A stretch of DNA of 64,000 nucleotides from Gammaproteobacteria bacterium MOLA455 (GCA_000511875.1 AZIN01000001.1:1371332-1435331); one strand, 5' to 3'. Shown: positions 44,712 to 54,787, counted from the stretch's first letter. Numbers and translations: made by a program. Notes: generated by a model not told the origin, from the letters alone.

Positions 44712-47700
44712 TCACAGCTGATAGGTCAGCGACATACTTAGAGATGTGCCTATCTCATAGAGCTCGATCGTTCGGTTATTCTGGGTGTAAGAAACTGCCT
44801 CATTGGTGAGGTTTTTAACTTTGACTTTTAACGTCCACCCCTCGGCGAGAATATTCTCGTAATTTAAGTCAACCAGGGTTCTCCCTGATTCAACAACAGG
44901 GCCCAGCGCTGCACCACGCGCCACGCGATAGATTCTGTCGTCGAAATGATTGACTAATAGGGTTAGCTTCTGATCAGTGGGGTAATGGTCATAGCCGATC
45001 TGTAAATTGGCCAGGTATTCGGATTGCCCCTGCAAGGGACGACCATCAGAACCAGCACCCTCCAGCTGCAGTGACTTGGCTGCAAGCGCTACCGCAGAAT
45101 CAATGTAGGAAAAGTTGCCATTCAAAAATACACGGGAATCATCGCTGTCGATCAGGGTAGTATTGAAGTCCAACTCAATGCCATCTAAAACGGCAGAGTC
45201 CTGGTTTCTGAAAGTAATTCCGGCAGCAGCTGAACCCGATGCATCTGGAATAGCTCGCTCTACTGGATTGTCAATTTCCTTTCTAAAGAAAGCTAGAGAA
45301 GCGCGATTATCGGTGCCGAAATAATACTCAACGCGCAGATCTATATTATCGATTTCAGAAACCTGCAGATCCGGTGTACCAAAGATAGGGTCATCGGTCT
45401 GAGGATCATAAGACTGAGACTCAGAACGCTCAATCAAACCAGGGTAGGAAACTGTCTGGCTAAATCCAAAACGAACCTGATACTCCTCCATTGCCCGCCA
45501 GGTGATATTGACAGCAGGGTAAATGCCGTCAGTCTCGAGATTACCGGTGTTACCGCTATTATTGGGGTAACTTATATTCTGGCTAAACTCTTCGTATCTG
45601 GCGCCAACCTCAACATTCCAATCTTCGCCAAACTCATTATCAAGCATCATATAAAATGCTGTAACTTCTTCACCAGAAATATAGGAATCGGTCGAAGCTG
45701 TTGCTGGGCGCAGTCGAAATGCATCCGCGGCAATATTGGGCACCGAGAGCAAAGCATCAATACCGTTAGCGGTACTTAGACTTATCGGGTCATCACCCAG
45801 GCGAACACCAAATCGGTACAGATCAACAGTTCTATCTTTACTAGACAACAGGGCACCCAGCTTCAGAGTGCTGTAGTTAGCATCAGCCCATTCAGATGAA
45901 ATTTTGTAGTCCAGACCAATGTCTTCACTAGTTTCATTTAGATCAGACCAACGACGCTCAACAGAGGAGATAGCGAGCGCGTCATTAAGAGAGTAATACT
46001 GTCGACGGTCAGGCTCTAGACGGTCAGTCTCAGAGTAACCAACGCGCCAGTCCAAAACACTGTCGTAACTGCCGGTCTGGAACTCATTGAAACCACTGAA
46101 GCTCTGGGAAAATAATTGCCGCTGAACATACTCAAGAACAGCAGCGTCCAGAGCATTGTCCTCGACATTCATTGCCATGGTTTGCCGCGTCACATCATCG
46201 CTAGAACGCAGCAAAGTAGTCTTGGACAGCACTTCACCTGAGTCAAACTCATAGCCCACAACACCGTATCCCGACACTGAAACAGTATCTTTGGTGCGGT
46301 TGTAGATACCATTTAAATCGCTGGGGTTGGATAGCTGAGCGTCGCCGCGGTAGCCGGTACTTCGATCATAGGAGCCAGAGAAGTAGTAACCCACCTCACC
46401 ATTGCCATATTCGAAGCGATCGCCGAAGTCAGCGTCGAAACCAACATCTGGGGCAGCAGTTTCATTATTAATATCATAGTCAGGTTTAAAGGTCAGGAAG
46501 TAGGCCATAGCCACCGCCGGATCAGTACAGATATCGGCCAGGCTTGGATCACAGATAGTCAGGCTTCTAGCACCATTAGTGGCCTCCAAAACACCAGAGT
46601 GAACATTGCGCAAACCATTGTCGTAACCCAACCATTCTCTATTGCTGTTGCGGTATTCTTGAATGTCATCACCCGTGAACTCTGTGTTCATACCCAGAGA
46701 CACAGACAGAGAGCCTGAGCGCTCATCAGGCAACCCCTTGGTATTCACTGCAATAGAGCCACCGGTAGTGGATGCCAATTGATCAGCAGAGAATGACTTT
46801 TGAACTTCGATAGTCTCAACAATATTGGAGGGGAATAGGTCTAGCTGAACGTCTCTTCGCATTGGGTCGGTACTGGGCATCAAAATGCCATTGAAATTGG
46901 TGGCAATATAGCGACCGTCAAGGCCTCGCACATTGGCATACTTCCCATCGGAGACACTGAGTCCCGCGATCCGGCCGATGGCTACAGCTACATCACTATC
47001 GCCAAAGCGCGCCAGCTGATCAGCATCCATTGCACTAACAATGGTCGTCGCGTAGCGCTCAATATTTTCTGTTCCCCTAGTTGGGTTGAAAACACCAATG
47101 GTTACCACTTCCTCAAAAGTAGGCGCCGGAATAATTGCCATCCCGTCAGCAGCACGACGCTTCTTAATCAGCTTAAAGCCAGCATAAACACCCAGATCAG
47201 CAAAGACGCGAACTTCACTTGGCGCTGGTACTCTATAGTTTTCCAGGGAAACACTGACACTGTGTATACCGCGGGGAACTTCAATCGAGTAGACACCATC
47301 TTCATTGGTGATGGTTGTCAACTGAAGATCAGAAACTTCTACTGCAGCGCCCTCGATAGGCACGCCCGAAGGAGACGTCACCACACCGGCAATAAAACCA
47401 GTAGCTTCAATGCCAGCCTTAAAGATTTGTTTCTTAACGACGGGTTCAATCTCTGGGTTTCTGCTGAAGATAGCCGACACTTCAACTTCACCGCCCTCTG
47501 GCACTTCAAAGCTCACAGGGATGGCAACGTCATCATCGATCAAATATAGCTTGTGAGGACCGGGTGAAATCGAAGCCTGCACCAGGCCTTTACGATCAGT
47601 TACACCAACAATTTTGCCATCTACGGCCACTTTGATGTGTCTGAGGGGCGCCTCTTCAAGGAATACCAGCACAAAGGCTTCCTCAGCCGAAGCTACTGGC

Positions 47701-47750
47701 GCTAAAAGCGAAGCCGCCAATACTAACAATCGAATCCATTTATTGGACAT
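44712..47750 (-). CDS. TonB-dependent receptor, Pho-regulated
   Basis: This 1012-residue outer-membrane receptor has a signal peptide (1-22). Two carboxypeptidase-regulatory-like Ig domains lie at about 25-95 and 112-195 (AGVVTSPSGVPIEGAAVEVSD). The plug is at about 225-350 (YANVRGLDGRYIATNFNG, TTGGSIAVNTKGLPDE), and the barrel ends in Leu with a final aromatic region (SMSLTYQL). The second Ig domain recalls SusC-like receptors. A Pho box lies 118 bp upstream, and the duplicated lipoprotein gene follows. Uptake of a phosphorus-containing or accompanying nutrient is likely; the ligand is unknown. Confidence 0.92.
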   Translation of the reverse strand: MSNKWIRLLVLAASLLAPVASAEEAFVLVFLEEAPLRHIKVAVDGKIVGVTDRKGLVQASISPGPHKLYLIDDDVAIPVSFEVPEGGEVEVSAIFSRNPEIEPVVKKQIFKAGIEATGFIAGVVTSPSGVPIEGAAVEVSDLQLTTITNEDGVYSIEVPRGIHSVSVSLENYRVPAPSEVRVFADLGVYAGFKLIKKRRAADGMAIIPAPTFEEVVTIGVFNPTRGTENIERYATTIVSAMDADQLARFGDSDVAVAIGRIAGLSVSDGKYANVRGLDGRYIATNFNGILMPSTDPMRRDVQLDLFPSNIVETIEVQKSFSADQLASTTGGSIAVNTKGLPDERSGSLSVSLGMNTEFTGDDIQEYRNSNREWLGYDNGLRNVHSGVLEATNGARSLTICDPSLADICTDPAVAMAYFLTFKPDYDINNETAAPDVGFDADFGDRFEYGNGEVGYYFSGSYDRSTGYRGDAQLSNPSDLNGIYNRTKDTVSVSGYGVVGYEFDSGEVLSKTTLLRSSDDVTRQTMAMNVEDNALDAAVLEYVQRQLFSQSFSGFNEFQTGSYDSVLDWRVGYSETDRLEPDRRQYYSLNDALAISSVERRWSDLNETSEDIGLDYKISSEWADANYSTLKLGALLSSKDRTVDLYRFGVRLGDDPISLSTANGIDALLSVPNIAADAFRLRPATASTDSYISGEEVTAFYMMLDNEFGEDWNVEVGARYEEFSQNISYPNNSGNTGNLETDGIYPAVNITWRAMEEYQVRFGFSQTVSYPGLIERSESQSYDPQTDDPIFGTPDLQVSEIDNIDLRVEYYFGTDNRASLAFFRKEIDNPVERAIPDASGSAAAGITFRNQDSAVLDGIELDFNTTLIDSDDSRVFLNGNFSYIDSAVALAAKSLQLEGAGSDGRPLQGQSEYLANLQIGYDHYPTDQKLTLLVNHFDDRIYRVARGAALGPVVESGRTLVDLNYENILAEGWTLKVKVKNLTNEAVSYTQNNRTIELYEIGTSLSMSLTYQL

Positions 47751-47867
47751 TTTTAACCCTTCCTCGAGTCTCTAAACTAAAAAAGCCAACACAGGTTGGC
47801 ACCAAGATCTGCTTAAAGATCTTCAATGGAGAGAAAATAACAGGCTAAAATTACGCTGGTGTGAATT

Positions 47868-47889
47868 ATTTATGACGTTAATATGACAG
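47868..47889 (-). promoter_or_regulatory. Pho box upstream of the TonB receptor gene
   Basis: On the minus strand it reads CTGTCATATTA then ACGTCATAAAT, two 11-bp PhoB repeats with one mismatch in the second core. It lies 118 bp before the receptor start. Confidence 0.7.
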
Positions 47890-47925
47890 AGAATAATGGT
47901 CTCTGGGGAGGCGGTTATCGGGTAT

Positions 47926-47953
47926 AAAAAAGGAGGCCTAAGCCTCCTTTTTT
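47926..47953 (-). terminator. Terminator downstream of phoU
   Basis: AAGGAGGC-CTAA-GCCTCCTT stem with A-run and T-run on both sides. It ends the leftward pst-phoU transcript just before the TonB promoter. Confidence 0.85.
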
Positions 47954-47977
47954 ATCATAGCGAGCAGCAAATAATCG

Positions 47978-48658
47978 CTACTGATGGCGGATATCTTTAC
48001 CCTTAACCACAAAAACAATCTGCTCACAGAGGTTTTTGGCATGGTCACCAATACGCTCCAGAGAGCGGATAACCCAGAGAATATTCATCACTCGACTAAT
48101 ACTGCGTGGATCTTCCATCATATAAGTCGCCAATTCACGCAGAGCGGTCTTGTACTCTTGATCGATCTGCTTATCTTCTTCAATGGTGCGCATAGCAGCA
48201 TCCACATCAAAGCGAGCGAAGGCGTCGAGAGCGTTACTAAGCATACTGACAACCGATTGGCCCAAGTGGCGAACTTCGGTGTAACCCTCTGATGAACCAC
48301 TCTCATCCGCAAGAATAAGTGCGTGGTTGGCAATCTTTTTTGCTTCGTCGCCGATACGCTCAAGATCATTGACTGCTTTGGTCACCATCATCACTAGACG
48401 CAGATCACTGGCCGCTGGCTGGCGACGGGCAATAATCAAAATGCAGGCCTCGTCTATATCGACTTCCATATTATCGACTAGCTGCTCTTGTTTGATCACC
48501 TCTTCGGCGAGCTGACTGTCGGCTTCGCCAATCGCGCGAATCGCATTTTGCAGCTGCTGCTCAACCTTGCCGCCCATTTCCATCAGGCGCGTGCGAATTT
48601 CTTCAAGCTCCTCATCGAACTGCTTCATGTAATGATTTTCGAACGTCATCTTGTCCAT
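47978..48658 (-). CDS. phoU: Phosphate signalling protein PhoU
   Basis: This 226-residue protein consists of two three-helix bundles with repeated family motifs: EADSQLAEEVIKQE, VNDLERIGDEAKKIA and IRSLERIGDHAKNLCE. PhoU links the Pst transporter to PhoR and damps the regulon when phosphate is plentiful. It is the last gene of the leftward pst set, about 100 bp after pstB. Confidence 0.96.
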   Translation of the reverse strand: MDKMTFENHYMKQFDEELEEIRTRLMEMGGKVEQQLQNAIRAIGEADSQLAEEVIKQEQLVDNMEVDIDEACILIIARRQPAASDLRLVMMVTKAVNDLERIGDEAKKIANHALILADESGSSEGYTEVRHLGQSVVSMLSNALDAFARFDVDAAMRTIEEDKQIDQEYKTALRELATYMMEDPRSISRVMNILWVIRSLERIGDHAKNLCEQIVFVVKGKDIRHQ

Positions 48659-48757
48659 AGTACTCTCCGCTTAGCTCCTTTGATTGCTCAGCTATTTGAT
48701 CCAACTTAAGGGCCGATCGTTGAGATCTAGGCCCGTTAACATTTTTACGCCTTTAAC

Positions 48758-49612
48758 TCAGCCAAAGCGACCGGTGATATAGGCTTCGGTGAGCTCGTGC
48801 TCAGGCATGGTAAATACCTGCTCAGTGGGGTTCACTTCGATCAGCCTGCCAAGGTGAAAATAGGCGGTGCGATGGGAAACACGAGCAGCCTGCTGCATCG
48901 AGTGAGTCACTATTGCAATGGTAAAGTTCTGGCTCAGCTCTTCAATCAGCTCTTCAATTTTTGCCGTGGCAATGGGATCCAATGCTGAGCAGGGCTCATC
49001 CATCAGAATTACTTCGGGGCTCACGGCAATGGCTCTCGCAATACAGAGTCGCTGCTGCTGACCGCCGGATAATCCGGTGCCCGACTGATGTAGACGCTCT
49101 TTCACTTCTTCCCAGAGGCTTGCCTTGCGCAGACTGTTTTCCACAATCTCGTCGAGGTCCACTCTAGTATCCGCCAAGCCGTGAATCTTAGGGCCGTAGG
49201 CAACATTGTCATAGATCGACTTGGGGAAGGGATTGGGCTTTTGGAAGACCATGCCGACTCGGGCGCGCAATTCAACCACATCCAGCTTAGGCGCATAGAG
49301 GTTTTCACCGTCCATGCAAATCTCTCCCTCGACGCGGCAGCTTTCAACCGTATCATTCATGCGATTTAACGAACGCAAGAAGGTCGACTTGCCACAGCCC
49401 GACGGGCCAATCATGGCAATCACTTCGTGCTTGGCTATATCCACACTAACATCATGAATCGCCTGCTTGTCGTCGTAGAAAACGTTGACATTGCGCATGG
49501 TCATCTTCGGTGCTTCAGTAAAACAACTGCCCACAGTGACCTGATTATCGGCAACTTCGAGATTTTGTTTTACGTCAGCCTTGGCGCCCGTTACAGAGTT
49601 AATTGCATTCAT
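48758..49612 (-). CDS. pstB: Phosphate ABC transporter ATP-binding protein
   Basis: This 284-residue ATPase has Walker [10 protein letters not shown], signature LSGGQQQRL, Walker [14 protein letters not shown] and the H-loop in [11 protein letters not shown]. The N-terminal 30 residues before the ABC core are longer than in E. coli PstB. It powers high-affinity phosphate import with PstA, PstC and PstS. It lies 12 bp after pstA. Confidence 0.97.
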   Translation of the reverse strand: MNAINSVTGAKADVKQNLEVADNQVTVGSCFTEAPKMTMRNVNVFYDDKQAIHDVSVDIAKHEVIAMIGPSGCGKSTFLRSLNRMNDTVESCRVEGEICMDGENLYAPKLDVVELRARVGMVFQKPNPFPKSIYDNVAYGPKIHGLADTRVDLDEIVENSLRKASLWEEVKERLHQSGTGLSGGQQQRLCIARAIAVSPEVILMDEPCSALDPIATAKIEELIEELSQNFTIAIVTHSMQQAARVSHRTAYFHLGRLIEVNPTEQVFTMPEHELTEAYITGRFG

Positions 49613-49624
49613 AGCTTTTCCTTT

Positions 49625-50917
49625 CTACCAGCGACGTTCGAGGCGCTTGCGCAACCACACGGCGGATGTATTCATAACAATTAAAAAGCTCAGCAGCACC
49701 ATAATGGCGGCGGAGGTTTTTTCGATAAAGGCGCGCTCTGGACTGTCGGCCCAGAGAAAAATCTGCACTGGCAGAACCGTTGCCGGATCACTGAAGCCAC
49801 CCGGGATATCAACAATAAAGGCGATCATACCAATCATCAGCAACGGCGCCGACTCACCTAGAGCCTGAGCCATACCTATAATCGCGCCGGTAAGCATGCC
49901 GGGTAAGGCCAGCGGTAGCACATGGTGTAGGACCATCTGATATTTCGAGGCACCCATGCCCAGCGCCGCTTCCCGAATCGACGGCGGCACCGACTTAATT
50001 GACGCACGACTGGTGATAATAATGGTCGGCAGTGTCATCAATGTCAGTACCAGGCCACCCACTATAGGGACAGATCGCGGGACATGAAAAAAGTTGATAA
50101 AGATCGCCAAACCCAGCAGGCCAAAGATAATCGATGGCACCGCGGCAAGGTTATTAATATTCACCTCAATAAAATCCGTCCAGCGATTTTTCGGGGCGAA
50201 CTCTTCAAGATAGATAGCCGCAGCTACGCCAATGGGGAAAGACAGCATCAGCGTCAGTAGCAAAGTGAACAGAGATCCCATTACAGCTCCGCGAATACCT
50301 GCCTGCTCGGGCTCTCGCGAGTCACCGCGGGTAAATAGGTTGCTGTTAAATTGCAGGCGAATCTTACCCTGATCATGGAGCTCACCGATCCACTTCACCT
50401 GCTTGTCAGATAGCCGTGCAGCGTAAGGTTCACCATCGAGCCAAGACTTGTAATAGGTGTCTATGTCGTCGTCGGCCAGTATCCAGACCTTTTCCTGGGT
50501 ACCTAATAGCAAAGGATTGGCAAGCAACCGATCCTTGAGATCAAAGCCGGCACCGTTACTCACTAGACCATAGAGTTTGCGTTTATCACTGCGCCCAGAC
50601 ACATCCGGAAACTGCTCGCGCAACGCCTGCTTGGGAACAGCCTGCCAGTTAGCCAAAATAAGCTGCTTTGGGTCACTAAGGTTATCCACACCAATCAGAT
50701 CCTGATTGTATTCAACGTCCAGTTGCAGATAAGCAATGCGAAAAGCGCCGTGACCTTTGCTGACAATGTCGGTAAATAATACAGTGACCGCGGCCAGACC
50801 AATAAAGATGGCGAGACGACCATACCAACGGAAGAGCCGTTCCGAACGGTTGCGTCGGCCGAGGGACTTTCTGATTTTTTCCAAATTATTTACTGGCGTA
50901 CTTACTGGCTTAGTCAT
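49625..50917 (-). CDS. pstA: Phosphate ABC transporter permease PstA (long form)
   Basis: From ATG 50917 (GAGAG six bases upstream) it is a protein of about 430 residues that overlaps the pstC end by eight bases. A large extracytoplasmic insertion lies between the first membrane segment (about 34-54) and the permease core, which begins near residue 200. The EAA-type loop is EAALGMGASKYQMVLHHVLPLALPG. The long loop is typical of the 400-plus residue PstA of marine gammaproteobacteria. Confidence 0.94.
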   Translation of the reverse strand: MTKPVSTPVNNLEKIRKSLGRRNRSERLFRWYGRLAIFIGLAAVTVLFTDIVSKGHGAFRIAYLQLDVEYNQDLIGVDNLSDPKQLILANWQAVPKQALREQFPDVSGRSDKRKLYGLVSNGAGFDLKDRLLANPLLLGTQEKVWILADDDIDTYYKSWLDGEPYAARLSDKQVKWIGELHDQGKIRLQFNSNLFTRGDSREPEQAGIRGAVMGSLFTLLLTLMLSFPIGVAAAIYLEEFAPKNRWTDFIEVNINNLAAVPSIIFGLLGLAIFINFFHVPRSVPIVGGLVLTLMTLPTIIITSRASIKSVPPSIREAALGMGASKYQMVLHHVLPLALPGMLTGAIIGMAQALGESAPLLMIGMIAFIVDIPGGFSDPATVLPVQIFLWADSPERAFIEKTSAAIMVLLSFLIVMNTSAVWLRKRLERRW

Positions 50918-52298
50918 ATTGCTCTCGGTATTTCTTAACAATCTGTAGGGCAAAAATATTCAGCATCAAGGTGACCACAAACAGCATCAAGCCCAGAGCA
51001 AAAGCGGCCAATGTTTTCGGACTATCAAATTCCTGATCGCCGGTTAGCAACGTCACGATCTGCACTGTAACCGTGGTCACTGAATCAAGCGGGTTGGCGG
51101 TCAACTTGGCAGCCATACCGGCAGCCATGACCACGATCATGGTTTCACCGATAGCGCGGGATACGGCGAGCATAATACCGCCGACAATACCTGGCAGTGC
51201 GGCGGGAATAATAACATTGCGCACGGTTTCAGATTTGGTTGCACCCATGGCCAGTGAGCCATCTCGCATGGACTGAGGCACAGCGGTGATCACATCGTCA
51301 GCCAGGGATGAGATAAAGGGAATAATCATCACTCCCATCACACCGCCTGCGGCTAAGGCACTTTCGGAAGAGACGCTAAGGCCAAAACTAGCACCCAAAT
51401 CGCGCAAGAACGGCGCCACGGTGAGGGCGGCAAAAAAGCCGTAAACCACGGTTGGGATCCCAGCCAATACTTCCAGTGCCGGCTTGGCAAAACTGCGCAC
51501 GGATTTGCTGGCGTATTCCGCAAGATAGATTGCCGACATCAGACCAACCGGTACGGCGATACACATTGCCACTGCTGAGATCAAGAGGGTACCGACAAAG
51601 AGTGGTACGGCACCAAAGCTTCCTGAGGAGCCTACCTGGTCTTCGCGAATTGCGGTTTGCGGGCTCCAATCAAGGCCGAAGACAAAATCATCTACGGGCA
51701 CTGATCTAAAAAACTGTATGGACTCGAAAAGGACTGAGAGAACAATGCCTAAGGTAGTGAAGATCGCTACGCAGGCACAGCTGAGAAGCAGCTTCTCCAT
51801 CACCTTTTCGACCTGGGGACGGGCGCGAAATGTGGAGGAGATACGCGACCAGCTCCAACCAAAACCCATCAGTGTCAGGGTCATCATCAGCGCGGTCAGG
51901 GACCAGCGCGAAATCTCCTGCAGTCTCAGCATAAGATCCGCAGCCACAACCAGTGCCGGCTCTTCACCTTTACGCGGCAATACGCCGTCAGCAAGATTAG
52001 TAATTTTGTTTAACAGTAAACTTTCGCTGGAGGCATCTATTGCCATGCCACCGGTCGCCAGGGACTTGAGCACAATACTATTAATTAACGGATCATCAAA
52101 GATCATCCACAGGCCCAACAACAGCAGCGACGGCAGCGCACACCAGAGGGCGACATGAGCACCATAGTAAGACGGCAATGAGTGAATATGGCGGATTCCG
52201 CCCAGAGGTTTGGCTAGGGCCAGTGAACGGCCGCGACCCAGGTAAAAGGCAAAAATGCCCAACCCAAGTATCAGTATAAGAATATTTGTCGCTTGCAT
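50910..52298 (-). CDS. pstC: Phosphate ABC transporter permease PstC (long form)
   Basis: This 462-residue permease has an N-terminal extension with extra membrane segments (7-20, 48-66, 125-150). The core transporter domain carries FAKPALEVLAGIPTVVYGFFA and the EAA loop SLAMGATKSETVRNVIIPAALPG. It partners PstA. The stop overlaps the pstA start, implying coupled translation. A hairpin between pstC and pstS may lower its expression relative to PstS. Confidence 0.95.
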   Translation of the reverse strand: MQATNILILILGLGIFAFYLGRGRSLALAKPLGGIRHIHSLPSYYGAHVALWCALPSLLLLGLWMIFDDPLINSIVLKSLATGGMAIDASSESLLLNKITNLADGVLPRKGEEPALVVAADLMLRLQEISRWSLTALMMTLTLMGFGWSWSRISSTFRARPQVEKVMEKLLLSCACVAIFTTLGIVLSVLFESIQFFRSVPVDDFVFGLDWSPQTAIREDQVGSSGSFGAVPLFVGTLLISAVAMCIAVPVGLMSAIYLAEYASKSVRSFAKPALEVLAGIPTVVYGFFAALTVAPFLRDLGASFGLSVSSESALAAGGVMGVMIIPFISSLADDVITAVPQSMRDGSLAMGATKSETVRNVIIPAALPGIVGGIMLAVSRAIGETMIVVMAAGMAAKLTANPLDSVTTVTVQIVTLLTGDQEFDSPKTLAAFALGLMLFVVTLMLNIFALQIVKKYREQYD

Positions 52299-52322
52299 AT
52301 TACTGGCACAATCTCGTCAGAT

Positions 52323-52355
52323 AAAAAAACAGCCCGGCTAAATTGACCGGGCTGT
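52323..52355 (-). terminator. Hairpin/attenuator between pstS and pstC
   Basis: ACAGCCCGG and CCGGGCTGT form a nine-bp stem around a nine-base loop, followed on the minus strand by seven T. It lies between pstS and pstCAB, where partial termination would give excess binding protein. Confidence 0.85.
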
Positions 52356-52375
52356 ACTGTGACAACTTATGGAGC

Positions 52376-53434
52376 TTATTTCAATCCTTCTTTTCCTGTC
52401 ATAGGCACTAAACCGCGAGTATTTTCAGCCATGGCTCGACGCTCTTTAATAGGCAGTGGAATCATGCCTTTCTCCGCAAGATAGCCTTCTTCACCCCACG
52501 CTTTTTCGCTGGTGAACTCATTTAGATAACCTTGTATACCGGGTACAACACCGACGTGGGCCTTCTTAACGTAGAAGTAGAGTGGACGTGAAATCGGATA
52601 AGACTTGTCAGCGATAGAGTCAAAGGTTGGCTCTACAGACTCGATCGAGGATCCCTGCACCTTGTCAGCGTTCTGGTCGAGGAAGCTAAATCCGAACACA
52701 CCTAATGCAGCTGGGTTAGCTTCAAGCTTTTGCACGATCAGATTGTCATTTTCGCCGGCTTCGATATAGGCACCGTCTTCGCGAATCGTATGACAAATTT
52801 CTTTATAGGCGCGTTTATCAGTTTTCTTCAGCGCTGCAATCCAATCAATTTTCTTACAGCCGCCTTCCAGGCCCAGCTCGGCAAAGGCATCGCGAGTACC
52901 AGAAGTTGGCGGCGGACCCATAACTTCGATAGCGGTGTTCGGCAGTGCCGGATTAACATCGCTCCAGGTTTTGTAGGGATTCTCGATCAACTCGCCAGCA
53001 ACAGCGCCCGGCACCTTGGCGGCCAGGGCCAAAAAGATATCCTTGCGGGTCAGCTCCATAGGCGAAACTTTTACTGAGTTGGCAATAACAATGCCGTCAT
53101 AACCAATATGTACTTCGATAACGTCTGTTACGCCATTATCCTGACATTTCTGGAACTCAGAGGCTTTCATGCGACGTGAAGAGTTAGTGATGTCCGGGTA
53201 GTTGGTGCCAACGCCGGAACAAAACAACTTCATGCCACCGCCAGAACCTGTCGATTCAATTTTGGGTGTCGGCTTGCCGCTGGATCGGCCGTAGCGCTCA
53301 GCGACCACGGTAGAAAAAGGATAGACAGTTGAAGAGCCTACTACTTCAATGCTGTCGCGTGCTGCAGCAGAGGATGCTGCCGCCACTGATGCTGCTGCTA
53401 ATAATAGGGCTAAAAGATTGCTACGCTTGTTCAT
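52376..53434 (-). CDS. pstS: Phosphate-binding protein PstS
   Basis: From ATG 53434 (GGAGAG seven bases upstream; a GTG at 53446 is less likely) it is a protein of about 352 residues with a signal peptide (LLALLLAAASVAAASSAAA). Mature motifs include VVGSSTVYPFSTVVAE, STGSGGGMKLFCSG and PPTSGTRDAF, matching the phosphate-binding loops of the PstS family. It is first in the leftward pst operon, behind a Pho box. Confidence 0.96.
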   Translation of the reverse strand: MNKRSNLLALLLAAASVAAASSAAARDSIEVVGSSTVYPFSTVVAERYGRSSGKPTPKIESTGSGGGMKLFCSGVGTNYPDITNSSRRMKASEFQKCQDNGVTDVIEVHIGYDGIVIANSVKVSPMELTRKDIFLALAAKVPGAVAGELIENPYKTWSDVNPALPNTAIEVMGPPPTSGTRDAFAELGLEGGCKKIDWIAALKKTDKRAYKEICHTIREDGAYIEAGENDNLIVQKLEANPAALGVFGFSFLDQNADKVQGSSIESVEPTFDSIADKSYPISRPLYFYVKKAHVGVVPGIQGYLNEFTSEKAWGEEGYLAEKGMIPLPIKERRAMAENTRGLVPMTGKEGLK

Positions 53435-53508
53435 ATTTCTCTCCACAATGGGGCACAGGCTGTGCGACTTAACAACAAATTTTTGTTTACCTGTCTAGAC
53501 TATGGAAT

Positions 53509-53530
53509 TTATATGACAGAAATATGACAA
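53509..53530 (-). promoter_or_regulatory. Pho box of the pst operon
   Basis: On the minus strand TTGTCATATTT is followed by CTGTCATATAA, two in-phase 11-bp PhoB repeats 75 bp before the pstS start. Confidence 0.85.
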
Positions 53531-53587
53531 AATCCCTTGGAAAGGGAATCGGGGTCGAATTATGTCATTTTTATGGCTTTTTTATGA

Positions 53588-53653
53588 CTGTCACAATAAT
53601 GTCATATTTTAGACATACAATTGTCACCCTTCTGTCATAAAGCAGCTGACTAT
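53588..53653 (+). promoter_or_regulatory. Array of 11-bp PhoB repeats upstream of the porin
   Basis: Six consecutive 11-bp steps begin CTGTCACAATA, ATGTCATATTT, TAGACATACAA, TTGTCACCCTT, CTGTCATAAAG and CAGCTGACTAT. Four are strong PhoB-like repeats and the third and last are degenerate, all in phase. The array starts 58 bp from the divergent pstS Pho box and ends 56 bp before the porin start. Confidence 0.75.
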
Positions 53654-53709
53654 TTAACCGACTATTTAGCTCTTTAACCTTGTAGTAATTTAATTTTTGG
53701 GGATTTTGT

Positions 53710-54759
53710 ATGAAAAAGGTACTTCTTTCTGCCGCAGTGGCCTCCACCTTGAGCCTGGCCTCTTACGGCTTCGCGGACGGGCCGATCGACAGCACTATTT
53801 ACGGTAAAGTTAATGTCTCGGTAGTCAATGCCGACACTGGCTCGACTGACCAATGGAAACTCAACAGCAATGCATCACGCCTTGGTGTTAAAGGTAAGAC
53901 TGAAATCGCCGACGGACTTTACGCTGTCTATAAAGCGGAATTCGAGATGTTTGTTGATGATGGCAGCAAAGACAGCAGTAAATCCAAGTGCACAGCAGTA
54001 CTTGACCAAGACGGTGATGCAACTGGTGATGAGGTCTGCTTTACTGATTCAAACAAAGATACGTTCTCGCAGCGCAATATTATGGCTGGCATTAGAGGCG
54101 GCTTTGGCACTGTATGGGCTGGCAAGCACGACTCACCGACCAAATTAGCACAGAATAAAATTGATCTGTTTAATGACCTTGAAGGCGATATTAAAAATAC
54201 CTTTGAAGGCGAGAACCGTGTTTCCAATATAGTTGCCTACACTTCTCCCAACATCAATGGCTTCGCGACTACTGTTGCCATGATGCCTGGTGAGGGTGCT
54301 GACTTGGACGGCGACGGCAATGACGACACAGGTCTTACTGACGGTATCTCTTACTCGGTTAGCTACACTAAAGACAATCTCTATATTGCTGTTGCCGGCG
54401 ACCAAGATGTCGATAGCCAAGACCTGATGCGCATTGTTGCTCAGTATAAAATTGACGCACTGAAGCTTGGCGTTATGTATCAGCAGAACGAAGATAACCT
54501 GGGCACCAAGGACGAGTCTGGTTTCTTTGTCAGCGCCGCCTATAAGCTCGACAGCAAAACCACACTTAAGGCTCAGTATGGCTCAATCGAAGATGATGCC
54601 GATGGCGATAAAGAAGACACAATGTCACTGGGTGCTGATTACAAGTTAGCCAAAGGCACTAAGCTCTATGTATTTTATACAGACAACACAGACTCTTCCG
54701 TTGGCGAAGCTGATACAGACGCCACTGCCTATGGCATAGGTATGGAACATAAGTTCTAA
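53710..54759 (+). CDS. Gram-negative porin, Pho-regulated
   Basis: This 349-residue general porin has a signal peptide (cleavage near residue 22-23, ASYGFADG), the start motif TIYGKVNVSV, the NSNASRLGVKGKTEIADGLYAVYKAEFE region and a C-terminal Phe (GMEHKF) needed for barrel assembly. Acidic loops contain calcium-binding-like DxDxDxD runs near residues 95-103 and 200-206. The PhoB repeat array in front suggests induction on phosphate starvation, parallel to PhoE or OprP, although sequence class is OmpC-like rather than OprP-like. Confidence 0.92.
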   Translation: MKKVLLSAAVASTLSLASYGFADGPIDSTIYGKVNVSVVNADTGSTDQWKLNSNASRLGVKGKTEIADGLYAVYKAEFEMFVDDGSKDSSKSKCTAVLDQDGDATGDEVCFTDSNKDTFSQRNIMAGIRGGFGTVWAGKHDSPTKLAQNKIDLFNDLEGDIKNTFEGENRVSNIVAYTSPNINGFATTVAMMPGEGADLDGDGNDDTGLTDGISYSVSYTKDNLYIAVAGDQDVDSQDLMRIVAQYKIDALKLGVMYQQNEDNLGTKDESGFFVSAAYKLDSKTTLKAQYGSIEDDADGDKEDTMSLGADYKLAKGTKLYVFYTDNTDSSVGEADTDATAYGIGMEHKF

Positions 54760-54787
54760 ATAGCGCTCTTAACGCTAAATGCTAGAT

